In this document: in pieces, positions 6,381-11,811 of the stretch
How positions within the stretch are numbered: position 1 is the first letter of the stretch
How the letters are laid out: every line of letters begins with the position of its first letter
Assembly: GCA_007131945.1 (NCBI GenBank)
Contig: SLPP01000313.1
Location: forward strand, 1-11,811
From: Paracoccaceae bacterium
GTDB lineage: Bacteria; Pseudomonadota; Alphaproteobacteria; Rhodobacterales; Rhodobacteraceae
Direction: 5' to 3'
DNA length: 11,811 nucleotides
The notes under the pieces: generated by a model
The model's input: the letters and a program-made list of their open reading frames with translations, nothing else
Database searches by the model: none
What the model was told of the DNA's origin: nothing
Translations under genes and position numbers: made by a program

Positions 6381-9300
6381 TTAGCGCCCCGCACCCCGGC
6401 CATTGCCGTTGTTCAGACCGTTTCCGTTACCGTTCCCGTTTCCGGGCGTGACCGGGGTGGTCCAGACGGGAACGGGGTTGTCGTCCTCGTCGTCAAACGA
6501 CAGCAGCACGAAATCCGCCTCCTCCTCTTCCTCATCGTCGGAAAACTCGGACAGCCAGATGACGTCCTCCTCCTCGCTCGAGGGCAATGCCGCATCGACT
6601 TCGATCACAGGCGGGGCGCCATCGGAGCCGATGACCCCTTCCGGCAGTCCAAAAAGCATGAGCGCATCGCTCTCGTCACCGACGTGACCCTGCTGGGACT
6701 GACCGCCACCCTGGTTGCCCGGGCCGCCACCCTGGTTGCCCGGGCCGCTACCCTGGTTGCCCTGGCCGCCACCCTGGTTGCCCTGGCCGCCACCCTGGTT
6801 GCCCTGGCCGCCGCCCTGGTTGCCCTGGCCGCCGCCTTGGCCACCGCCACCGCCGCCAGGACCGGCATTCTCGCCCGGCAGCGCGCGCCACATCAATTCA
6901 CGCTGACCGTGATAGCGCTCGGGGAAAGGTTGTGCCGGCCCGCCGGACTGATCCTGCCAGGCGTCATCCTCGCGCGTGACCAGCGCGATCTCGCCCATCG
7001 GCTCGCCCTGCCGCGCCGGGTCGCCGCCGCGTTCCAGCCCGAGGATCTGATCCGCCCCATCGGCGCGCGACAGCTCCAGCAGGAAGTCGAGCACATTCGG
7101 GTTCGGCGCGAGGCGCCAGATATGCAGCCCGCCGAAGGGGCTGAAGGGCACGACATAGGTGTTGAACTCGCCGATCCAGTCGATCAGCCGGTCGGCGCCC
7201 GTATTGCCGATCAGCACATCGCGCCCGGCCCCGCCAAAGACGATATCGGCATAGGACTGGAACGGGTCCTCGACATCGTTGGCGATCGGGTCGGGGCCGA
7301 AGAGCGTGCTGAGGTGGTTGTCGTCGGCATTGAGCACGCTTTCGCCCCAGCCACCCCAGATATGGTCGCGTCCGGTGCCGCCGACGATCCAGTTGTTGCC
7401 CAGATTGCCGAAGATCACGTCATCGCCGTCGCTGGGGATGCCTTCGGCCGGGTCGTCGGGGAAGCGGGTGTCGCGCGGGCCCTCGGTCGGGTCGAAGTTC
7501 AGGAAGAAATCATGGACGACCTCGTCCGTGCCGGCCCGATACCAGGTGGAGTTGTGGAGATCGACGTTGAACAGGTCGGTCAGATCACCATCGGGGTCCT
7601 TGAAGGCAAGGTCGATCGTCGCCGCCTCGACCCGCTGGCCGGTCTCGTCGAGCAGCATCAGCCGCAGCGGGTCGAGTTCATTGTAGAGGCGGAACCACAG
7701 ACCCTCTTCGCCGGTGAACTGCAGGATATCGCCGGGGTTGTAGGGCGCGACCGGGTAGAACCAGGCTTCGGGTGCCAGCCCTTCCAGTTCGGGGCTCTGG
7801 GTCCGCTTCATCAGCCAGTTCAGCTCGCCCGAGAAATAGCCCGGCAGCGCCTCGCCGCCCGAGACCGCGTCATCGCCGGCGCCGGCATGGATCGAATTGT
7901 TGCCGATCCCGCCATAGATGATGTCGTTGCCGCCGGTCTCGTAGGCGAAGCCGAAATGCCGCGCGACGTGGCGGATCTCGCCTTCGGTGTAAAGCTCCGC
8001 CACCCAACTCCGACCGGGATTGGCGATGCTGCGCTGATCCTCGGCGGCGATCCCGTAGAGCGGCTCGGCAAAGCCGTTGCGACTGAGGAAGATCAGCCCG
8101 TCGTCGCCGAGGATGCCGTCATGGCCCATCCCGCCCGAGATCCAGTTGTTGCCGAACCCGCCGACGATCAGATCGTCGCCCGCATGGCCGAAGATGACAT
8201 TGTCCCCGCCCATGCCGAAGATCACATCATCGCCCGATTCGCCGTGGATCAGGTCGCCCGCGCCGATCACATCCGCGAAGCCCAGATGCGCCGGCACGTC
8301 CCGGCCCGCCTCGCGCGCCAGATCCCAACGCAGGTAATCCAGCAGATCGACCCCGCGCGCCTTGACGCGCAGGTCGCCGCGGGTCGGATCCTCGGCGTCG
8401 TAGTTGAAGCCGAGATTCGCGCCGCTGTCTTCGCCGTTCAGCCCGACAAGGCGGAAAATGTTGCCGTTGTCGCCCAGGATCACGCTGGCGTTGCGGGCGT
8501 GGCGGTCCTCGAAGCTCACCAACCCGCCATGGCCTTCGTCGAGCCGGTCGATGCGGGTGCCCGCGCCGCCGAAGAGGATGTTGTCGCCGCTGTCGTCGCG
8601 CTGCCAGTGCTCGGTGAGCCCGAACTGGTTGGAGGACCCGCCGATGATGTCGTTCTGGCCCAGATTGCCCAGGATCACGTCGCGCCCGGCGCCGCCCTCG
8701 ATATAGTCGTCGCCGTCATCGGCGGATTCGAAGGATTGCGGCAGGCGGATGATCTGGCCTTCGTCCAGCGCGGCCAGGCGCGAGGATTCCAGCGCCGCAT
8801 GCAGCCCCAGCGATGCCGCGCCATTTGCTCCGAAGGCTTCGGCGGTGAGCGGGCCGTCCAGCCAGTCGCCCGACCAGATGTCGAAGAAGATCGACCCGTC
8901 ACCCTGGATGGTGTTGTCGCCCCGCTGGCCGAAGATCATGTCGGCGTCCCGCCCGCCGGCGATGTAGTTGTCGCCGTGGGTCAGCGCCGCGTCCGGGGCC
9001 AGCACGGCGGCCGGGTCGTAGGCGCCCGCGCGCACATCCTGCCAGCCGGCGTAATGGGTCAGCCCGTCATGCAGCGCGATGACCCAGTTGGCCCAGCCCG
9101 GCGCCTGCCCGTTCCAGTCGGGGTCCAGATACTGGCTGTCACGGTCGATCAGCAGGTCACCATCGGCGCCGAGGCCGGTGTCGTAGATCTGCGCGCCAGT
9201 CAGCGCCCGGAAACGCGGGTTGGTGAAGTCGTCCAGTTCGGCGCCGCGCCGGTCAAGGATGACATTGTCGCCGATCGCCAGATCGCGGTTGCGCTCGTCG

Positions 9301-11811
9301 CTTTCCACATCCTCCAGCAGCGCGCCGGTGTCACGGTTCACGCGGCCATCGTCACCATCCAGGATATCGCTGCCCGAGCCGCCGATCACCAGGTCGTCGC
9401 CATCGCCACCCAGGATCACATCCGTGCCACCCGCGATCAGGCCAGACAGATCGCCCAGAAGCGGATCGATGTCGAAGCTCCAGGCCCGGCCCTGCCCGTC
9501 GCCGCCCTCGAGCTGGTCCGTGTCGAAGACGGATTCGATGTAGTTGGGCAGGATGCCGTCGATCCCGTGCCAGTCGGGGCGCGCGGTCTCGAACCCGATC
9601 CAGGCGCCGTCCCCAATCGCGATATCGTCGCCCGCGCCGGCGTCGATCCAGTTGTTGCCGAAGCCGCCGACGATGATATCTGCTCCCGCGCCGCCGAAGA
9701 TGCGGTTGTCGCCGCGGGTGTCGGGATCGACCGAGAACATGACCGAGGGCGGCAGCCGCTGCCCGTCGGTGAAGTCGAACCGCCCGCCATGACCCAGCAC
9801 CGAGACCGGCGCGCCGGTCAGCGGGTCGGTGTAGACGATCCGACCATTGTCGCCGAAGATCAGATCGCCGCCCTGACCGCCGCGGATCAGGTCATCGCCC
9901 GCGCCGCCGAAGATGATCAGCGGCAGGGTGGAGGCCGTGGCATCCACCGCATCATCGCCCTCCTGCATGTTCAGGACGAAGAAACCGTGGTCGCCCGCCC
10001 GCAGGTCCACCGTGGCGCTGTCATCGCCCAGGCCAGCGTTCAGCGTGGTCTGGGTGCGCCAGTCGTCGCTGTCGCGCTGATGCGTGGCCGTCACATCGAA
10101 AACGTTGCCCTGCGCGCCGCCCCAGAGCGTGATGCCGTCGAAGAAGTTGCCGCCCGCGCCGGGGGCCGCGCCGTAGCGGACGGCGCCGCCCGCCCAGCCG
10201 AGCATCTCGATCTCGATGTTGTCCAGCAGCGCATGATCCGCGGCGGTACCCGCATCGCCGCCGATGGAGACGGTCTTGGCATCTTCGGTCGCTTCGTCGC
10301 TGACCGTCAACCGATGGCGGCCCTCGCCCGCGTCGATGTTCAGGTCTCCCAGGATCAGATCCAGTGACCCGGGCAGGAAATCGAACCCATAGGCCGCGCC
10401 CTCGGGCTGCAGGGTGTCGGCATCGAGATCGGCCAGCGAGGAGATGAAGATGCGGTCATCGCCGGTATTGAGGTTGACGTTCGTCACATCCGCCGTGCTG
10501 CCCTGCACGTTGAGCACATGCCCCGTGCCCTCGGCATCCGCCGGTCCGAAGCCGATGTTCAGTTCCTGGATGCCGTAATGGTTCAGCCCGTCCATCCGCG
10601 TCGCCAGATGCGCCGTGCCGTCCAGCGCGGCGGTATCCACGGTCAGGAAGCCCACGCCCTCGCCCTGCATCACCCCGCGCAAGAGACCCTGGAAGGCGAT
10701 GTGATAGGCATTGCCGAAACGCTGCACGGCGATGTCGTCGGCAAAGCGGTCCGGCAGCAGGCGCTGCAGCGCCTCGCGCAACTCGGCGGCGGTGGCGTTA
10801 TGGGCGATGGGGCCGGTTTCACCAAGGATGTCCAGCGCCAGGGTGAAGCTGCCGCCCTCGGCCTCGATGGTCAGCGTCTGGATGTCGTTGCGCGCGTTGG
10901 CATCGCCACTGGGCGGGATATCGGGGTCGTCCAGCTTGTCGATACCGGGTTCGCGGGTGGCGATATGAACGAAATCGGCGTCCGAGGTCAGCGGTGACAC
11001 CGTCTGGTTGGTCAGATGCCCCTGGAAGCGGACCACGATCACCCGGTCGGCCTTGGACACGGCGACATTGCCGGTGCCGACGGTGTCCAGATCTTCAAGG
11101 GCCGCCTGAATCTCGGCCGCGCTCATGTCGCGGTGCAGCGCGCCGGTGGTTGCCCCGTCATAGCCCAGCGTGAAGTCGCGGTTGGCGTCGCCGGGCAGCG
11201 GATCGTCGAGATAGATCGTCTGGATCGCGTTGAACACGGGCATGCCCATGCCGGTCAGGGTGCTCTGGGTGAGCAGCGCCCAGACGCTGCCGGCGTCCTC
11301 GGTGCCCAGCGCGTTGAGCGTGTTCTGCCCGCTGGCGGTCAGGCCGGTGCTGGACACGCCGAAGGTATGCATCGGCGTCTTTGAATATTCTTCGCTGTCA
11401 TGGCTGAAGCGGATCACGATGCGGTCGCCGAAGCGTTCGACTGTCAGGTCGCCGTCGTCGATCCCGTCCAGCGCCAGAAGCGCTGCCAGGATATCGGCAG
11501 CGCTGGCCTCATAGGCGATGGGGCCGGTTTCCTCGCCGATGGGCGACTGGACGGTGTCATCTTCCACCGCACCCTTGAAACGCAGGGTGAAGAAGCCGCC
11601 ATCGGCGTTGCGCAGGAAGATCTCCTGCTCATTGGTGGAGCCTTGGGCAAGGACCGAGCCATCCTGCGCCAGCACATCGGGCTCGCCGCGCACGGTGATG
11701 CGGGCGTCGGCCTCGGGGACGCTGCCAGCGACGGTGAGAAGCGCGGCGATCTCGGCCAGGCTGTGCAGGCCATCCGCCCCGGGCTTGCCAACGGTGGTGA
11801 CATTGTCGCCC
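6381..11811 (-). CDS. Giant RTX/hemolysin-type calcium-binding repeat protein (5' end outside window)
   Basis: At least 1809 codons are visible, and the frame stays open to the window edge. The GTG at 11693 is internal, since upstream codons continue as ...AEIAALLTVAGSVPEADARI. Numbering from that GTG: residues 21-368 hold three beta-rich repeats. About 595-1506 holds some ten clusters of RTX nonapeptides of the GGxGxDxxx type (e.g. FGGAGDDLIRGGQGGDLIFG, 595-614), which bind calcium and fold after export. Longer non-RTX inserts lie between clusters, notably ~1308-1422. Four clusters carry GNNWI or GNNSI. Residues ~1612-1668 are GGGQGNQ-type repeats, ~1705-1740 are very acidic, and the end is GNGNGNGNGLNNGNGRGAGR. 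No Cys, LPXTG or obvious enzyme domain was seen. A secreted or surface-attached adhesin-like protein is the likely class. It may belong with the giant LEPR-XLL-type RTX proteins, but that motif, if present, would be outside the window. It is probably the cargo of the downstream genes. Confidence 0.93.
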   Translation of the reverse strand, partial: GDNVTTVGKPGADGLHSLAEIAALLTVAGSVPEADARITVRGEPDVLAQDGSVLAQGSTNEQEIFLRNADGGFFTLRFKGAVEDDTVQSPIGEETGPIAYEASAADILAALLALDGIDDGDLTVERFGDRIVIRFSHDSEEYSKTPMHTFGVSSTGLTASGQNTLNALGTEDAGSVWALLTQSTLTGMGMPVFNAIQTIYLDDPLPGDANRDFTLGYDGATTGALHRDMSAAEIQAALEDLDTVGTGNVAVSKADRVIVVRFQGHLTNQTVSPLTSDADFVHIATREPGIDKLDDPDIPPSGDANARNDIQTLTIEAEGGSFTLALDILGETGPIAHNATAAELREALQRLLPDRFADDIAVQRFGNAYHIAFQGLLRGVMQGEGVGFLTVDTAALDGTAHLATRMDGLNHYGIQELNIGFGPADAEGTGHVLNVQGSTADVTNVNLNTGDDRIFISSLADLDADTLQPEGAAYGFDFLPGSLDLILGDLNIDAGEGRHRLTVSDEATEDAKTVSIGGDAGTAADHALLDNIEIEMLGWAGGAVRYGAAPGAGGNFFDGITLWGGAQGNVFDVTATHQRDSDDWRTQTTLNAGLGDDSATVDLRAGDHGFFVLNMQEGDDAVDATASTLPLIIFGGAGDDLIRGGQGGDLIFGDNGRIVYTDPLTGAPVSVLGHGGRFDFTDGQRLPPSVMFSVDPDTRGDNRIFGGAGADIIVGGFGNNWIDAGAGDDIAIGDGAWIGFETARPDWHGIDGILPNYIESVFDTDQLEGGDGQGRAWSFDIDPLLGDLSGLIAGGTDVILGGDGDDLVIGGSGSDILDGDDGRVNRDTGALLEDVESDERNRDLAIGDNVILDRRGAELDDFTNPRFRALTGAQIYDTGLGADGDLLIDRDSQYLDPDWNGQAPGWANWVIALHDGLTHYAGWQDVRAGAYDPAAVLAPDAALTHGDNYIAGGRDADMIFGQRGDNTIQGDGSIFFDIWSGDWLDGPLTAEAFGANGAASLGLHAALESSRLAALDEGQIIRLPQSFESADDGDDYIEGGAGRDVILGNLGQNDIIGGSSNQFGLTEHWQRDDSGDNILFGGAGTRIDRLDEGHGGLVSFEDRHARNASVILGDNGNIFRLVGLNGEDSGANLGFNYDAEDPTRGDLRVKARGVDLLDYLRWDLAREAGRDVPAHLGFADVIGAGDLIHGESGDDVIFGMGGDNVIFGHAGDDLIVGGFGNNWISGGMGHDGILGDDGLIFLSRNGFAEPLYGIAAEDQRSIANPGRSWVAELYTEGEIRHVARHFGFAYETGGNDIIYGGIGNNSIHAGAGDDAVSGGEALPGYFSGELNWLMKRTQSPELEGLAPEAWFYPVAPYNPGDILQFTGEEGLWFRLYNELDPLRLMLLDETGQRVEAATIDLAFKDPDGDLTDLFNVDLHNSTWYRAGTDEVVHDFFLNFDPTEGPRDTRFPDDPAEGIPSDGDDVIFGNLGNNWIVGGTGRDHIWGGWGESVLNADDNHLSTLFGPDPIANDVEDPFQSYADIVFGGAGRDVLIGNTGADRLIDWIGEFNTYVVPFSPFGGLHIWRLAPNPNVLDFLLELSRADGADQILGLERGGDPARQGEPMGEIALVTREDDAWQDQSGGPAQPFPERYHGQRELMWRALPGENAGPGGGGGGQGGGQGNQGGGQGNQGGGQGNQGGGQGNQGSGPGNQGGGPGNQGGGQSQQGHVGDESDALMLFGLPEGVIGSDGAPPVIEVDAALPSSEEEDVIWLSEFSDDEEEEEADFVLLSFDDEDDNPVPVWTTPVTPGNGNGNGNGLNNGNGRGAGR
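6418..6444 (-). repeat. Hexanucleotide repeat encoding the GN-rich C-terminus
   Basis: On the plus strand ccg alternates with ttt, tta, ttc and ttt, giving four imperfect 6-bp units plus a final ccg. It encodes alternating Gly-Asn near the end of the giant protein. The wobble differences suggest selection for the Gly-Asn pattern rather than a very recent slippage event. Confidence 0.65.
6462..6581 (-). other. Acidic, hydrophobic-patterned C-terminal segment of the giant RTX protein
   Basis: Residues ~1705-1744 (from the GTG at 11693) alternate acidic runs with short hydrophobic groups: SSEEEDVIWLSEF, then SDDEEEEEADFVLLSF, then DDEDDNPVPVW. It lies between the heptad linker and the GN tail. 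Type I substrates carry an uncleaved C-terminal export signal, so this is a candidate recognition segment, but a signal this acidic would be unusual. The role is inference. Confidence 0.5.
6701..6840 (-). repeat. 21-bp tandem repeat encoding a GGGQGNQ-type tract
   Basis: Six full 21-bp units (plus-strand consensus ggccgccaccctggttgccc plus one base) run from 6701 to 6826, followed by a partial unit to 6840. The units differ at only a few positions and stay in frame, so the protein reads as heptads GGGQGNQ with two variants (GSGPGNQ, GGGPGNQ). It separates the calcium-binding body from the acidic C-terminal tail and probably forms a flexible linker. Near-identical units allow slippage, so the copy number may vary between strains. 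Confidence 0.9.
10590..11633 (-). repeat. Three ~100-residue protein repeats in the giant RTX protein
   Basis: Copies lie at about 11633-11334, 11228-10929 and 10889-10590. The shared order is a beta strand (EQEIFLRN / IQTIYLDD / IQTLTIEA), a GGxFTLxF-like strand, GPIAYEASAADIL or GPIAHNATAAELR followed by an AL-x-L helix, then a V-x-RFG-type strand and a VIRF/IAF strand. At DNA level the 17 bp encoding ETGPIA are identical in copies 1 and 3 (11515-11531 and 10804-10820). The middle copy is the most diverged. The sequence before 11633 looks like the tail of a further copy, so the array probably continues upstream. Function is unknown; the pattern fits extracellular beta modules that act as spacers or ligand-binding units. 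Confidence 0.7.

Noticed and set aside
6701..6840. Possible CRISPR-like direct repeats
   Set aside because: Units are contiguous 21-bp copies without spacers and stay in the reading frame of a protein.
5955..10367. 1470-codon open frame on the plus strand
   Set aside because: It lies antisense to the RTX and DUF3467 genes. Stops are rare because of high GC and the biased RTX codons, and its product has no recognisable domain.
11691..11693. GTG as start of the giant RTX gene
   Set aside because: The frame stays open upstream to the window edge with coding-like sequence, so this is an internal Val codon and the gene is partial.

Overview
The window is GC-rich and dense with genes, and every supportable gene lies on the minus strand, so the natural reading direction is from 11811 down to 1. 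Base composition, codon style and gene types suggest a GC-rich alphaproteobacterium, perhaps Rhodobacterales-like. That assignment is an impression, because there is no rRNA or other phylogenetic marker here.

Layout in transcription order. (1) 11811-6381: the 3' part (at least 1809 codons, 5' end outside the window) of a giant exported-type protein. It carries three ~100-residue beta-rich repeats, about ten clusters of RTX/hemolysin-type calcium-binding glycine-rich repeats, a Gly/Gln/Asn heptad tract encoded by a 21-bp tandem DNA repeat, a strongly acidic segment and a GN-repeat tail. (2) 6239-5874: a 121-aa DUF3467-family protein. (3) 5844-3886: a 652-aa protein with two GAF-like domains, one membrane segment and an HlyD-type periplasmic adaptor. 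(4) 3876-1726: a 716-aa protein with a PqqD-like domain, a multi-pass M50 (site-2 protease) domain with complete catalytic motifs, and an HlyD-type adaptor. (5) 1733-1: the 5' part of a divergent SecA ATPase gene that leaves the window just before helicase motif VI.

Genes 2-5 are tightly packed (gaps of 29 and 9 bp, then an 8-bp overlap) and look like one operon. The giant protein gene lies 141 bp upstream on the same strand. The most economical reading is an export locus for the giant calcium-binding surface or secreted protein, in which a SecA-type motor and two unusual HlyD-fusion adaptors stand where a type I system would have an ABC transporter and one HlyD adaptor. No ABC ATPase or TolC-like outer-membrane protein is present in the window, and either could lie outside it. 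The families are recognised from sequence. Their co-operation as one export machine is inference from gene order.

Between genes there is only one stretch above 100 bp (6240-6380). It holds an 8-bp inverted repeat, a T6 run and the DUF3467 ribosome binding site, with no convincing promoter or terminator. No RNA genes, insertion sequences or CRISPR arrays were seen.
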